The notes below the pieces were generated by a model. That model was not told the DNA's origin. It worked only from the letters and a program-made list of their open reading frames with translations, and made no database searches. Made by a program: the position numbers and the translations under genes. Below, one piece after another: positions 16,887 to 26,721 of a stretch of 64,000 bases of DNA (within the stretch, counting starts at the first letter, position 1; each line of letters starts with the position of its first letter). Source of the stretch: Paenibacillus ferrarius (lineage in GTDB: Bacteria > Bacillota > Bacilli > Paenibacillales > NBRC-103111); assembly GCF_002027705.1 (NCBI RefSeq), contig NZ_MBTG01000007.1, positions 1-64,000 on the forward strand, written 5' to 3'.

Positions 16887-17363
16887 TTAAGCCATAACTG
16901 CCTCCAAAACCGACTGTACATGGTTCTTAATCCTCACCTTGCTCCATTCCTTCACGATATACCCTTCCTCGTCGATGAGAAATGTAGAGCGAATAATCCC
17001 CATATATTCACGCCCGTACAGTTTCTTAAGCGCCCACACTCCGAATTTCTCAGCCACTTGATGGCCAGGGTCAGAGAGCAACAAGAACGGCAGCTCATAC
17101 TTCGCAATGAATTTATCGTGGGATTTCAGCTCATCTGGACTGATCCCGATCACTTCTACACCAAGTTCAGCGAATTTGCCGTTATAGTCGCGGAAATCGC
17201 ACGATTCTTGGGTACATGTCGGGGTATTGTCCTGCGGGTAAAAGTAAATGACAAGCTTTTTGCCTCTATAATCATGCAAGGACACGCTGCTCCCGTTCGA
17301 TGCTGGCAGTGTAAAATCAGGGGCAAGGCGTTTAATTGTCTCTATTTCTGTCTTCTTGGCCAT
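16887..17363 (-). CDS. bcp: Thiol peroxidase Bcp (thioredoxin-dependent peroxiredoxin)
   Basis: Reduces hydroperoxides using thioredoxin; cytoplasmic. About 158 residues with the AhpC/TSA fold. PQDNTPTCTQESCDFRD carries the peroxidatic Cys (TPTCT) and the Cys five residues on, as in the Bcp/PrxQ branch. The Arg of RSTFLID completes the active site. Start ATG 17363 is favoured; TTG two codons earlier is 5 nt from the AGGAG site and cannot be excluded. It is a single gene with no obvious partner. Confidence 0.93.
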   Translation of the reverse strand: MAKKTEIETIKRLAPDFTLPASNGSSVSLHDYRGKKLVIYFYPQDNTPTCTQESCDFRDYNGKFAELGVEVIGISPDELKSHDKFIAKYELPFLLLSDPGHQVAEKFGVWALKKLYGREYMGIIRSTFLIDEEGYIVKEWSKVRIKNHVQSVLEAVMA

Positions 17364-17522
17364 CTGCAAACTCTCTCCTCTGTTTATCCCTTGGATATCT
17401 AGAACTATTATGCGGTATTTGCCCCTTTACATCAAACCACGTTTGCCAAGACTAGCATTCATTAAGAAAAATATGGTAATTTAGATAGGTTGCTATAAAA
17501 CTTGAAGGAGTGATTCGTCGTC

Positions 17523-18770
17523 ATGATACCTATCAAACGAACATCTTTACTTACTATTCTGGGATTAACTCTAGCAATCCCTACCCTTTCTGTATCGGCT
17601 GCATCCCCTAGTGACAGCTTGCCTATTACACGCGGGCAATTCATCAAACAGATTGCGGATGAGCTCAAGCTGGCACCGCTGAGCACACAAACCCAGCTGC
17701 CTTCGGATGTTACAACACAATCCCCTTATGCGAATGTTGTGCGCGTTATGCTTGAACGTCAAATTCTTCAAGGCTACTCGGATGGTACCTTCCGGATGGA
17801 CCAAGCTGTCAGCAAGAATGAAGCTGCGCTCATTCTCGGACGATTCCTTGGCCTTTCGGACAGCAAGGCCCTCACGAAATTGCAAAGCGATTTCGCTGTT
17901 GATTTTGGCCAAACCGGAGGCATTAGCACCGAGGCTGCAGGAGCAGCCATCAAAAAAGCGCTAGCCACGGATTCGTCCGTATCGACTTGGTTAGTGTCCG
18001 ATCCAACATTGCCAACCGACTTAAAATCGTTCCGTGCCCATATGAACATGGACATGCAAATTTTCTTTAGACCAAGTGCGGGCTATCCAGGCGACAGCCT
18101 TCAGACGGAAGCCAACACAGAAATAACTTTCAACAAAGATCAGGGGATCCATCAAAGCATTATCACAACAGCCCCGGGTTCGGACATGGTACCAAGAACG
18201 ATCAAAATGGACCAATATACCGTCAGCCAAGGAACTTATATGAATATGCCAAATGCCGCCAATGACGGCTTCGAATGGTACGATTTCTCCAAGCAAATGC
18301 CCTTTACGTTCGATCAGCTGATGGAGCTGCAGAAGAAAAGTTTTGAGATGAACAAATCACTGGTTACTCCGTATTTCTTCTACAAGGATCTTGGCACTAC
18401 CGAGAAGGACGGAAAGAAGCAGCGCAAGGTTTCAATTCAGGGCAAGCTCACGAATACAGCTGATATCGTGAAGACACTTGGCGGACTTGGCGGAAGTCAA
18501 AACGCCTTCAAAGATGTTCTGGACTCACCGGCGCTGGCCGGAATGGCGGTATCCCTCTCCGCCGTAGTCACGGTAGATGAACAAACGAAGCTCCCAGTCA
18601 ATATGGACGGCGACTATATCATTACTTATGGCGAAGACCCCAATCTTCCGATCGATCATATGGATATGACGATGTCTATGACATACCAAGATGTGAATCA
18701 ACCGGTGGACGTTGTTTTACCAGCGGCAGCCAAATCTGCTAAGCCATTTCCGATGCCTACGCCTGAATAA
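17523..18770 (+). CDS. Exported SLH-domain protein with lipoprotein-like C-terminal domain
   Basis: 415 residues. A signal peptide (cleavage after VSA near residue 26) is followed by S-layer homology sequence: ITRGQFIKQIADEL, then the diagnostic ILQGYSDGTFRMDQAVSKNEAALILGR in pieces near residues 80-107. From about residue 165 a 250-residue domain resembles the DUF6612-type fold of Bacillus lipoproteins (ending in a TMSMTYQDVNQPVDV strand). The SLH part probably anchors it to pyruvylated wall polymer. Fewer than three SLH motifs are seen, so anchoring may be weak. Start ATG with AAGGAG 12 nt upstream. Function unknown. Confidence 0.82.
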   Translation: MIPIKRTSLLTILGLTLAIPTLSVSAASPSDSLPITRGQFIKQIADELKLAPLSTQTQLPSDVTTQSPYANVVRVMLERQILQGYSDGTFRMDQAVSKNEAALILGRFLGLSDSKALTKLQSDFAVDFGQTGGISTEAAGAAIKKALATDSSVSTWLVSDPTLPTDLKSFRAHMNMDMQIFFRPSAGYPGDSLQTEANTEITFNKDQGIHQSIITTAPGSDMVPRTIKMDQYTVSQGTYMNMPNAANDGFEWYDFSKQMPFTFDQLMELQKKSFEMNKSLVTPYFFYKDLGTTEKDGKKQRKVSIQGKLTNTADIVKTLGGLGGSQNAFKDVLDSPALAGMAVSLSAVVTVDEQTKLPVNMDGDYIITYGEDPNLPIDHMDMTMSMTYQDVNQPVDVVLPAAAKSAKPFPMPTPE

Positions 18771-18774
18771 GGCA

Positions 18775-18814
18775 AAGAGCTGCTTCAAGTCGCAAGACTT
18801 CGCAAGCAGCTCTC
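18775..18814. terminator. Shared terminator between convergent genes
   Basis: Stem AGAGCTGCTT/AAGCAGCTCT with an inner AAGTC/GACTT. T run on the plus side, A run near the start on the other side. It lies between the convergent SLH gene and the gene at 18819. Confidence 0.8.
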
Positions 18815-18818
18815 TTTA

Positions 18819-19829
18819 TTATTTTATACCAGGCAGAAGGTTCGGAAGATTGGCTCTTCCGTATTTGACGATATCCTTATTCAATTCCTCCGTAAGCACG
18901 GTTTGTTGATACTTCACCCCATCTATCCACAACGGATTTCCGTACTTCACCTTGCGATCTCCAACACTTAGCTCCATCGAAAAGAGAAATCCAAGAACTG
19001 TTCTCTGATCTCGGGACGGAATAAGCTCTATGTTAAGCAGCTTGGATGAAATGTCGGCAATCATGGCGTTATCCGTTATGACCAGCTTTTTCCCATCACC
19101 GAATCGAATATCTATTTGTTTGATATCTTTAAAATCAGTTCCCATTAAAGTCGCAAGGCTCTTCGGCGTTGTATCCTGAGGTTCTGCGATCTCTATTTCA
19201 AGGGCAGTTGCTCGGCCTGGAAGGCTTTGTTCCACCGCTCCTGTACTCCAAACATTAAGCCAATCCCCAAGCTTGAGATCTTCAAACTTGGCATCCCTCT
19301 CACCATGACGGATAACAACATCATTAACAAAATTCACCCAACACTTCTCTGTGTTCACGCACGCCTCATCCCTACAGTTATCAGTATTAACGATAAGCAC
19401 CTGCCGATTCGTCGAATCGATTTTGGAAATGGCTCCAACAATATCAGCTTCCTTAGGAATGACCCTCGTGGTAATCTCCAGATTAAATCTTTTCCCGACA
19501 GCCTTATAGATGGCTTCCCTAATTTGGATTATTTCCTGATTACTTAGTTCCTCACGCGGCTTCCCCAATATCCGCAGCTCCAAATGAAGGGTTTCCCGAG
19601 GTTGGTCTTGCATAGACACTTCCATATTCATCGGTGCAACAGAAAATTGGCTATAAACGCTCTTCAATTGGAACACTTGATTCTGCAAATCAGCAGGCTT
19701 CGCTTCTCGGTTCGGATACGGCAGTTGATATCCTGCTTCTTCCTTCGCTGGCGGATTCAACACATCAGACACAGTGCCAGAATCCGTCATGCCAAAAGCG
19801 ACTAATAGGAATAAAAGAATCGTATTCAT
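18819..19829 (-). CDS. Exported protein of unknown function (DUF3221-like segment)
   Basis: 336 residues from ATG 19829 (MNTILLFLLV), chosen because GGAGAG lies 7 nt upstream. A short hydrophobic N terminus suggests export or membrane anchoring, with no clear lipobox. The middle (VGAISKIDSTNRQVLIVN ... WLNVWSTGAVEQSLPGRATALEI) looks like the small beta-barrel DUF3221 seen in exported Bacillus proteins. It contains four Cys in a short span (CRDEACVNTEKC), which could form disulphides. The C-terminal part is a separate beta-rich region. It is transcribed away from the membrane protein gene upstream (76-nt gap). Function unknown. Confidence 0.72.
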   Translation of the reverse strand: MNTILLFLLVAFGMTDSGTVSDVLNPPAKEEAGYQLPYPNREAKPADLQNQVFQLKSVYSQFSVAPMNMEVSMQDQPRETLHLELRILGKPREELSNQEIIQIREAIYKAVGKRFNLEITTRVIPKEADIVGAISKIDSTNRQVLIVNTDNCRDEACVNTEKCWVNFVNDVVIRHGERDAKFEDLKLGDWLNVWSTGAVEQSLPGRATALEIEIAEPQDTTPKSLATLMGTDFKDIKQIDIRFGDGKKLVITDNAMIADISSKLLNIELIPSRDQRTVLGFLFSMELSVGDRKVKYGNPLWIDGVKYQQTVLTEELNKDIVKYGRANLPNLLPGIK

Positions 19830-19905
19830 GTTTGGGCTCTCCATTTCCAAAGTGATTTCTCATACACTTAGACGCCCATTTTTACCAAATGTTTCAAATT
19901 GCATA

Positions 19906-21207
19906 TTAAAAGCAGCTTCGCTCTTTTTTGTATGTCATGCAGACATAAACACCGTAGCTTTGCAGAATAAATAGACAAGGCATAATATCAAATCGATAAC
20001 GCGCTTGAATCTCAATCACCAAATGTAGCGCTGCATAACCAAGAAGTAATAACAAAAAGAACACTACCTGCGGATTTCCCCTTTTTCGTAAAAGAAAGAC
20101 AACGGATAGGAATCCAAAAAGCGTAAGCGCCAAATAGGATAATCGCTCTATAATGATCAGCACCACACTCAGCTTCGGCTTATCCAGGTCCTTCAGACTC
20201 CAATCAACGGAGGTATCCGCGGAGCCCCAGAACAAAGCAAATTTTTTCGCGAAAAGTACGAACAGTTGCGAGTTATCCTCTATTCTCTCCCCAATCATCT
20301 GAAGCTCTTTGCGGTTCCGTTCATCCCCTACTGGGTACTGGGCTACAGCCCTATCATCCTCTAAAGACCAGCTGCCCAAAGTGGATTCATTGAGACCAAC
20401 TACAAATTTCCAGTACGGCTCCTTGTTCGCTAGCGGTACTTGAATAAAGCTCGTATTCACAAAGGCATAGCTAATAAGCTGCTGCATGATAAAATAAACG
20501 AGCAGCACGCCCAGCGCCTTAGCCACTCGCGGCCTTTTGTTCTTCTTATATCGGTCGTAGATTTGGAACACGGCGGTATACACCAGAAATCCAACAAGAT
20601 AAAAGCTTCCCAGTGGTCTGAACATATTGCCAATTGCCCAACATAAACTGACAAGCAGCCAATCATATTTAGCAGCCAGCCCTTTACGTACGACAAAGTA
20701 ACATCCCAGAACAAATAAAAACGTGGAAATATGCTGATTCGTCAGAACTGAGCAAAGAATAATATTAGGGACGTACATCGCGTAAAAAAGCAGGGCAATT
20801 CGTCCGCAAGCCGGGTTAAATACGTGAGTGGCGATCACATATAGCAAATAAGCCGTTCCCACGCTAAATAAGATATTAAATAATTTGAGAAAAATAAGAT
20901 TTGTACCCAATAAATGAATTATAAGAGCCTCATAGAGGGTAAAACCAATCTGGTAAGCCCAAGTGAGGAAATACTCGGAGTCACGGAACAGATACTTCCC
21001 TTCGGCCACTTGCAACGCGGCTGTATGCATGAATAAAAAGTCCGAAGCAGGCTGCGTATCAATCGCTAACACCCAGGCTAATCTAACTCCTATCGCCAGA
21101 AGCAGGACAATGCCTACATACCTGCTGGAAGAAAGCGAAAGGGCAGATAGCAACGATTTCACGGAAAAAAATCTCTGTTGCCCTCGATGGAAAGATTCAG
21201 TTCTCAT
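19906..21207 (-). CDS. Polytopic membrane protein, GT39/PMT-like glycosyltransferase
   Basis: 433 residues with about ten to eleven membrane segments. The first loop carries an acidic pair (DTQPASDFLF) and an Arg-Asp pair (FRDSEYFLTWAYQIGF), as in the PMT/ArnT superfamily that transfers sugars from polyprenyl phosphate outside the membrane. The large loop before the last segments (NKEPYWKFVVGLN...) would be external. Sequence similarity to named members cannot be judged by eye, so the substrate is unknown. No SD-strong start is obvious; ATG 21207 is used. It may form a unit with the exported protein 76 nt downstream. Confidence 0.7.
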   Translation of the reverse strand: MRTESFHRGQQRFFSVKSLLSALSLSSSRYVGIVLLLAIGVRLAWVLAIDTQPASDFLFMHTAALQVAEGKYLFRDSEYFLTWAYQIGFTLYEALIIHLLGTNLIFLKLFNILFSVGTAYLLYVIATHVFNPACGRIALLFYAMYVPNIILCSVLTNQHISTFLFVLGCYFVVRKGLAAKYDWLLVSLCWAIGNMFRPLGSFYLVGFLVYTAVFQIYDRYKKNKRPRVAKALGVLLVYFIMQQLISYAFVNTSFIQVPLANKEPYWKFVVGLNESTLGSWSLEDDRAVAQYPVGDERNRKELQMIGERIEDNSQLFVLFAKKFALFWGSADTSVDWSLKDLDKPKLSVVLIIIERLSYLALTLFGFLSVVFLLRKRGNPQVVFFLLLLLGYAALHLVIEIQARYRFDIMPCLFILQSYGVYVCMTYKKERSCF

Positions 21208-21351
21208 GCAGCAAACTTCTCCTTCATCTTAATTGGTTAACCACATGATTATTACCCAAATGGCGGGATACGAAACAGGCGGCACTCGCACAAGCCGTTA
21301 TTTTCCATTACAATGGGATTTAGAAATTTGGCTCAAAGCGGGGGATTCCTT

Positions 21352-22047
21352 TTGTTTAAAATAATGCTCGTTGAAGATGACGCTACGCTCTTCGCTGAAA
21401 TTAAAATCAGGCTGGCCCAATGGTCCTATGATGTCCATGGGATTACGGATTTTAACCGGGTCGTTGAAGAGTTCATATCCTTGAAGCCGGATCTGGTTAT
21501 CATCGATATTCAGCTGCCCAAATTCGATGGCTTCCATTGGTGCCGCATGATTCGAACCCATTCCAACGTTCCGATCGTTTTCCTATCTTCTCGCGATCAT
21601 CCTACGGATATGGTCATGTCGATGCAGCTTGGCGCCGATGATTTTATCCAGAAACCGTTTCATTTCGACGTGCTCATTGCCAAGCTCCACGCGATTCTTA
21701 GGCGTGTTTATAATTATAATACGGAACCGATGAAGCTCAAAACTTGGTGCGGCGCAACGATTGATTATGAGAAAAACACCGTCACCAATCAGATGGGAGC
21801 AATTGAATTAACCAAGAATGAAATATATATTCTTAAGCTGCTTATAGAACGCAAGAACAACATTGTGAGCAGGGAAGAAATGATAAACAGCTTATGGGAT
21901 GACCAGCGTTTCGTAAGCGACAATACTTTGACCGTGAATGTTAATCGATTACGGAAAAGGTTGGACGAGCTTGATTTAGGACGTTATATCGAAACAAAGG
22001 TCGGACAGGGCTATCTCGCTACGGAAGAAGTCCATTTCCATGATTAG
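21352..22047 (+). CDS. bceR: BceR-type response regulator (OmpR family)
   Basis: 231 residues. Receiver domain with acidic pocket EDD, phospho-acceptor Asp in LVIIDIQLPKFDG and Lys in IQKPFHFD; OmpR winged-helix C terminus (TKNEIYILKLLIE, DNTLTVNVNRLRKRL). The start is TTG 21352 (MFKIMLVEDD), with GGGGGA 6 nt upstream; the ATG at 21313 lacks such a site. It overlaps the kinase gene by 8 nt. Order (regulator, kinase, ATPase, permease) is that of bacitracin-sensing Bce modules, and it should activate the downstream transporter. Confidence 0.9.
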   Translation: MFKIMLVEDDATLFAEIKIRLAQWSYDVHGITDFNRVVEEFISLKPDLVIIDIQLPKFDGFHWCRMIRTHSNVPIVFLSSRDHPTDMVMSMQLGADDFIQKPFHFDVLIAKLHAILRRVYNYNTEPMKLKTWCGATIDYEKNTVTNQMGAIELTKNEIYILKLLIERKNNIVSREEMINSLWDDQRFVSDNTLTVNVNRLRKRLDELDLGRYIETKVGQGYLATEEVHFHD

Positions 22048-23050
22048 TGCCTATGTGAAAGAACGGCTTAGCTGGATTCTGCTCGTTCTGTTCGGACAGC
22101 TCCTGCTCCTCTTAATCGCTTTTCTGGATTATGAGATTCCCTTCCTGCCTATTCTCTATATTGTCTTTCTGACAACAACCTTGTTCGCCATCTTCCTGGT
22201 TATCCGCTATAACAAAGAAACGAGATTCTTCAAGCAGCTGGAAGAGCGGGAGAGCACTCTCGATCTCTCCATTGCCGCCGAAGCAGAAAGCCCCTTTGAA
22301 CACATTGTCGAGACCAGCATGAGCAATCTAACCGCACGATTAAGTCTTTCTGCCTCAGGTCATCAGCTCACACTCGAACAAGAGAAAGACGAGCTGTTGT
22401 CTTGGATTCACGAAGTCAAGACGCCGCTGACCGCCATGCGTTTAATGATAGACCGCTTGGACGATGAAACGATGAAAGCCGCTTTGACCTATGAATGGCT
22501 GCGGATTCATTTGCTGCTTGACCAGCAGCTTCATCAGAAGCGTTTGCCATCCATGGAGAACGATCTGTATATTGAGCATATGGATTTGGAAACCATTACT
22601 TATGCAGAGATTAAGACATTGAAATCCTGGTGTATTCAGAAAGGGATTGGCTTTGACCTGCAATTCGAGATTACCGATGTGCTCAGTGATGCCAAATGGC
22701 TTGCTTTCATTCTGCGGCAGCTCATCACGAATGCGGTGAAGTACAGTGAAAGCCACTCTTCGGATATCGTCGTGCGGAGTTTCCGTCGGGATGAGCGAGT
22801 TTTCCTTGAAGTGCAAGATTATGGACGTGGCATTGATTCCAAGGATTTGCCGCGCATCTTTGATAAAGGTTTCACTTCCACGACTTGGCATCAGGACCAT
22901 GCCGCAACAGGAATGGGCTTATATTTAGCCAAAAAGGCTGCTGAAGCTATGCTCATTCAAATGGCTGTCCATTCAGAAGTTGGCGTGGGAACCACCTTCA
23001 CACTCACGTTCCCGCAACCCAATGAAGCCTTGCGCATTACGGGCATGTGA
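22040..23050 (+). CDS. bceS: BceS-type intramembrane-sensing histidine kinase
   Basis: 336 residues. Two adjacent N-terminal membrane helices (about 12-55) are joined by a very short loop, so there is no extracellular sensor, the hallmark of this group. The phospho-accepting His is in [13 protein letters not shown]; the ATPase domain has NAVKYS, DYGRGI and GMGLYLAKK motifs. Such kinases take their signal from the partner BceAB transporter. It starts inside the regulator gene (8-nt overlap), and ends directly at the perfect palindrome that precedes the transporter genes. Confidence 0.9.
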   Translation: MISAYVKERLSWILLVLFGQLLLLLIAFLDYEIPFLPILYIVFLTTTLFAIFLVIRYNKETRFFKQLEERESTLDLSIAAEAESPFEHIVETSMSNLTARLSLSASGHQLTLEQEKDELLSWIHEVKTPLTAMRLMIDRLDDETMKAALTYEWLRIHLLLDQQLHQKRLPSMENDLYIEHMDLETITYAEIKTLKSWCIQKGIGFDLQFEITDVLSDAKWLAFILRQLITNAVKYSESHSSDIVVRSFRRDERVFLEVQDYGRGIDSKDLPRIFDKGFTSTTWHQDHAATGMGLYLAKKAAEAMLIQMAVHSEVGVGTTFTLTFPQPNEALRITGM

Positions 23051-23067
23051 CATTATTGTCACATGCC
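23042..23067 (+). promoter_or_regulatory. Probable BceR operator ahead of the transporter genes
   Basis: A perfect 11-bp inverted repeat with 4-nt centre (GGCATGTGACA-TTAT-TGTCACATGCC). The core TGACA-N4-TGTCA fits the inverted-repeat class bound by BceR-like regulators (TNACA-N4-TGTNA type, from memory). A TATAAT (23115-23120) lies about 50 bp downstream with no good -35 box, as expected for an activated promoter. It could instead be an intercistronic hairpin; only a few T follow. Confidence 0.6.
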
Positions 23068-23148
23068 TTTCTGCTTTGTTCGGCCAATCGCAGGAAAAAC
23101 AAAGCGCAGCTTTTTATAATAAAGCTATCGAATAAAGGAGTGTGTGGG

Positions 23149-23910
23149 ATGAATATCTTAGAAGCTGTGAAGATTCACAAAAGCTACGGCAATAAATTCA
23201 ATAAGCAAGAGGTATTGAAAGGCCTGGATATGAGCATTGCCAAAGGGGAGTTCGTCAGTATCATGGGCGCTTCCGGCTCAGGCAAGACGACCCTTCTTCA
23301 GGTGCTTTCCTCGATCGACAGAGTAAGCCAAGGTTCCGTCCAGATTGAGGGCAAGGAAATCACTACGCTGAAAGAGAAAGAGCTGGCTGAATTCCGCAAA
23401 CACCATCTGGGCTTTATTTTTCAAGATTACAATTTGCTCGATACCCTAACGGTAAAGGAGAATATCCTGCTGCCGTTGTCCATTACCAAAGCGTCGAAGC
23501 AAGAAGCCCATCACAAGTTCGAAGCGGTTGCCACAGAGCTTGGCATCTATGAAATCAAGGATAAATACCCTAACGAGATCTCAGGCGGACAGAAACAACG
23601 CACCTCTGCGGCTAGGGCATTCGTGCATGAGCCGAGCATTATTTTCGCTGACGAGCCTACCGGGGCACTCGATTCCAAAGCCGCTTCGGACTTGCTTAAC
23701 AAGCTAAGCGAGCTCAATCATAAACGTCATGCGACGATCGTCATGGTCACTCATGATTCGGTCGCCGCCAGCTACGGGAGCAGGGTTATTTTCATTAAAG
23801 ACGGACAAATTTATACCCAGCTCTATAAAGGTCAAGAAACCAGACAGACCTTCTTTCAAGCGATCATGAAAACGCAGGCCGTCCTGGGTGGGGTGCAGGA
23901 TGAGCATTAA
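23149..23910 (+). CDS. bceA: BceA-type ABC transporter ATPase
   Basis: 253 residues from ATG 23149 ([14 protein letters not shown]), with AAGGAG 8 nt upstream. Walker [10 protein letters not shown]-loop FQDYNLLD, signature [15 protein letters not shown], Walker [13 protein letters not shown] and switch His in VTHD are all present. Together with BceB it forms the detoxification and sensing transporter for cell-wall-active peptides such as bacitracin; the exact peptide cannot be read from sequence. The stop overlaps the permease start by 11 nt. Confidence 0.93.
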   Translation: MNILEAVKIHKSYGNKFNKQEVLKGLDMSIAKGEFVSIMGASGSGKTTLLQVLSSIDRVSQGSVQIEGKEITTLKEKELAEFRKHHLGFIFQDYNLLDTLTVKENILLPLSITKASKQEAHHKFEAVATELGIYEIKDKYPNEISGGQKQRTSAARAFVHEPSIIFADEPTGALDSKAASDLLNKLSELNHKRHATIVMVTHDSVAASYGSRVIFIKDGQIYTQLYKGQETRQTFFQAIMKTQAVLGGVQDEH

Positions 23911-25846
23911 CCAGCTGATTTTTCAAAATTTGAAGGCCAATATCAAGCATTACTATCTCTATGTATTTGCCTTAATGTTCAGCGTTGCGCTTTATTTCGC
24001 CTTCGTCACCTTACAGTTTGACCCTGCCTTGGACCAAGCCAAGGGTTCTATTAAAGGCGCCGCGGCGATCAAAGCCGCCTCTATCCTGCTTATCGCGATC
24101 GTAGCCATCTTCAATCTGTACGCCAATAATATATTCGTAAAAAGACGCAGCAAAGAAATTGGCTTATTGCAATTAATCGGTATGACGAAAATGGCGATCT
24201 TTCGCATTCTAAGCGCGGAAAACTTTATCCTTTATTTCGGGTCCTTGCTTGTCGGAACGTTTATCGGATTCTCCGTATCCAAGCTCATCCTGATGATTTT
24301 ATTCCATATAACAGGCGTTGAAGCTGTCGCTTCGCTTCATTTTTCCTTACAAGCCCTGCTTCAGACCGTCCTTGTTTTTGGCGCTGTCTATGTGTTTATC
24401 ATGCTGGTCAACTACGTGTTTATTAAAAGACAGACCATTCTCTCGTTATTCCGTGTTTCGACTTCCACAGAAATTAAAGTGAAAAAGATGTCCCTCTCGG
24501 AAGCGCTGCTTGGGATGTTTGGGTTACTTCTTATTTTGTCAGGGTACTACGTGTCCTCGAAGCTGTTCAGCGGAGATTTCACGACCATGATGGCCCTTTT
24601 TTCGGCTATGATTTTTATCCTGGGCTCCGTCATTATCGGTACGTATCTGTTCTATAAAGGTTCCGTCCGTTTGATTCTTAATCTCATTCGTACAAATAAA
24701 AATGGGTATTTAAACGTGCGGGAAGTCTTGTCGCTGTCATCCATCATGTTTCGCATGAAATCAAATGCCTTGTTATTGACAGTAATTACAACGGTATCCG
24801 CACTCGCCATCGGCTTGCTATCGTTAAGCTACATTTCCTATTACTCAGCGGAAAAAACAGCCAAAGACAATGTACCAGCCAACTTTTCTATCACCAACAG
24901 TGAAGATGCCGACAAATTCAAGGCTGCTTTAGATGCTCATCAAATAAAACATACGGATACGACAATGGAGGTCATCCAGACCAAAGCTAATTTAAAAGGT
25001 ATTATGGCCTCCAATATGAAAGGACTTCTGCAAGATCCAAGCTCCATGACGATTTCCGTTGTCAGCGATAAGAATACGCCAGGGATCAACCTGTCAGCTA
25101 ATGAGACACTGTTCACGGGGACAAATGACCTGATGAACAAATTCATGAGCTTCAAAAATTCCGGCCAAATCGAACTTAGCGGACAGCAGGTTGTGATCCC
25201 CCAGACGTATCTCGGCTCGAAGAAACAATCTGTCATTTCCTGGTACTACTCAAATGGCAGTCTCCCAACGGCCATAGTGGACGAATCGGTCTTCAACCGG
25301 TTGAAGCAGGACCTTGATCCTGCGATTCAAAGAAAATATTCCCTTTATATGGGGATTGATATTGAGAAGGAAGCGGAGCTCCAAACCGCCGATCAGATTT
25401 TCAAAGAGCTTGGCTTTGACAAAAATCGCTCGTATGACTCCCGTCAAAAGATTGCCAGCGACCAGAAAAACAGTATGGGTCTCATCATGTTCATCGTGGG
25501 ATTCCTTGGCCTCACTTTCTTGATTACCTCAGGCTGTATTCTGTACTTCAAGCAAATGGATGAAAGTGAAGACGAGAAACCGACGTACACGATTCTTAGA
25601 AAACTTGGTTTTACACAAAACGATTTACTAAAAGGAATTAAGCTTAAACAGCTCTTTAATTTTGGCATTCCGCTGATCGTCGGGCTGCTGCACAGCTATT
25701 TTGCCGTCCAATCCGGCTGGTTTCTATTCGGAGCGGAGCTCTGGACGCCTATGATGATCGTCATGGTGCTTTATACAGCCCTGTATTCGATATTCGGGAT
25801 TCTATCCGTGCAACATTACAAGAAGGTCATCCGCAAATCGCTTTGA
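23900..25846 (+). CDS. bceB: BceB-type ABC transporter permease
   Basis: 648 residues from ATG 23900 ([10 protein letters not shown]). The size and the layout (ten membrane helices, a large external domain of about 200 residues between helices 7 and 8, residues near 310-520) fit BceB proteins. FtsX-type helices are seen at both ends. The external domain is rich in Lys, Asn and Ser and varies between homologues, setting peptide specificity. It overlaps bceA by 11 nt, so the two are coupled. A strong terminator follows. Confidence 0.92.
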   Translation: MSINQLIFQNLKANIKHYYLYVFALMFSVALYFAFVTLQFDPALDQAKGSIKGAAAIKAASILLIAIVAIFNLYANNIFVKRRSKEIGLLQLIGMTKMAIFRILSAENFILYFGSLLVGTFIGFSVSKLILMILFHITGVEAVASLHFSLQALLQTVLVFGAVYVFIMLVNYVFIKRQTILSLFRVSTSTEIKVKKMSLSEALLGMFGLLLILSGYYVSSKLFSGDFTTMMALFSAMIFILGSVIIGTYLFYKGSVRLILNLIRTNKNGYLNVREVLSLSSIMFRMKSNALLLTVITTVSALAIGLLSLSYISYYSAEKTAKDNVPANFSITNSEDADKFKAALDAHQIKHTDTTMEVIQTKANLKGIMASNMKGLLQDPSSMTISVVSDKNTPGINLSANETLFTGTNDLMNKFMSFKNSGQIELSGQQVVIPQTYLGSKKQSVISWYYSNGSLPTAIVDESVFNRLKQDLDPAIQRKYSLYMGIDIEKEAELQTADQIFKELGFDKNRSYDSRQKIASDQKNSMGLIMFIVGFLGLTFLITSGCILYFKQMDESEDEKPTYTILRKLGFTQNDLLKGIKLKQLFNFGIPLIVGLLHSYFAVQSGWFLFGAELWTPMMIVMVLYTALYSIFGILSVQHYKKVIRKSL

Positions 25847-25876
25847 GGGGCGAGTCAAGGGCTGCCCTAGGATAGC

Positions 25877-25918
25877 GAAAAAGCCTGTTCTCCGTTGAAA
25901 CGAGAACAGGCTTTTTTT
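25877..25918. terminator. Terminator between bceB and the ABC-2 operon
   Basis: Stem AAAAGCCTGTTCTC/GAGAACAGGCTTTT with a 9-nt loop and long T/A runs on both sides. It serves the convergent bceB (plus) and ABC-2 permease genes (minus). Confidence 0.88.
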
Positions 25919-25931
25919 GCCTAACAGCACC

Positions 25932-26717
25932 CTACGATCCCGCACCGCGGTAACGTTTGACGCCAATATTCCAAATTGTAATGCCGATGAAGCTGAATAC
26001 AATACCCATGATCGGGGTCAGCAGCGCAAACCATTTCCAGTTCGCTGGGTCAATGAAGTACGCAGCTGGATAGAAACCAACAAACGCAAAAGGGAGAATC
26101 CACGTCAAAATGCTGCGCAGCAATTTATTATAAATCGTCGCCGGGTACCGGCCATAGTTCTGGATATTCCAAATCAGCGGAAGAATACCCGTCGGTGCAT
26201 CGGAGAAAAAGGCCAGCGCCGTCAGCGAAATGTAGACTCCTGCATAAATCAGAATAGAACCAATCACCATGAGCAGAAAGATCAGCGGATCGTGCCAATG
26301 AAACGGAAGTTCCAGCTTAACCCAGGAGTAAATCATTACAACAAAACCAGCTGCCGCACTAAACAATGAAGCCGGATCCATATTCTCCAGCATCAGCTGC
26401 CATAAATTATAGGCAGGCCGCGTCAGAATGCGATCCATTTCCCCTTTAACAATATAACGCTCACTAAAGCCCCATAAGTTAAAAAAGGAAATAAATATGC
26501 CATACGGGATCATAAAATAACCGTAGATGAACAAAATTTGTTCTTGATTCCAGCCGCCAAGCGATTGCGTTTGGAGAAATACGACAAGAATAAAGAAGAG
26601 GTTCAAACCATTGAACAACAAGTCGGAGATAACCTCAATCCAGAAATCAGATCGGTAGGTGAGACGCGTCTTCATATAGTTCTTGAGATAGTCAGCAACA
26701 AGGGAGATATAGAACAT
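25932..26717 (-). CDS. ABC-2 type exporter permease subunit
   Basis: 261 residues from ATG 26717 (MFYISLVADY), supported by AGGGAGGG upstream; a longer reading adds seven unlikely residues. Six hydrophobic segments are seen, with YRSDFWIEV and FSERYIVKGEMDRIL motifs typical of the ABC-2/DUF990 permeases that come in pairs with an NatA-like ATPase. It is the third gene of the operon (ATPase, permease, permease), 4 nt after the preceding gene. It probably exports a hydrophobic compound or peptide; substrate unknown. Confidence 0.85.
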   Translation of the reverse strand: MFYISLVADYLKNYMKTRLTYRSDFWIEVISDLLFNGLNLFFILVVFLQTQSLGGWNQEQILFIYGYFMIPYGIFISFFNLWGFSERYIVKGEMDRILTRPAYNLWQLMLENMDPASLFSAAAGFVVMIYSWVKLELPFHWHDPLIFLLMVIGSILIYAGVYISLTALAFFSDAPTGILPLIWNIQNYGRYPATIYNKLLRSILTWILPFAFVGFYPAAYFIDPANWKWFALLTPIMGIVFSFIGITIWNIGVKRYRGAGS

Positions 26718-26721
26718 TGGG

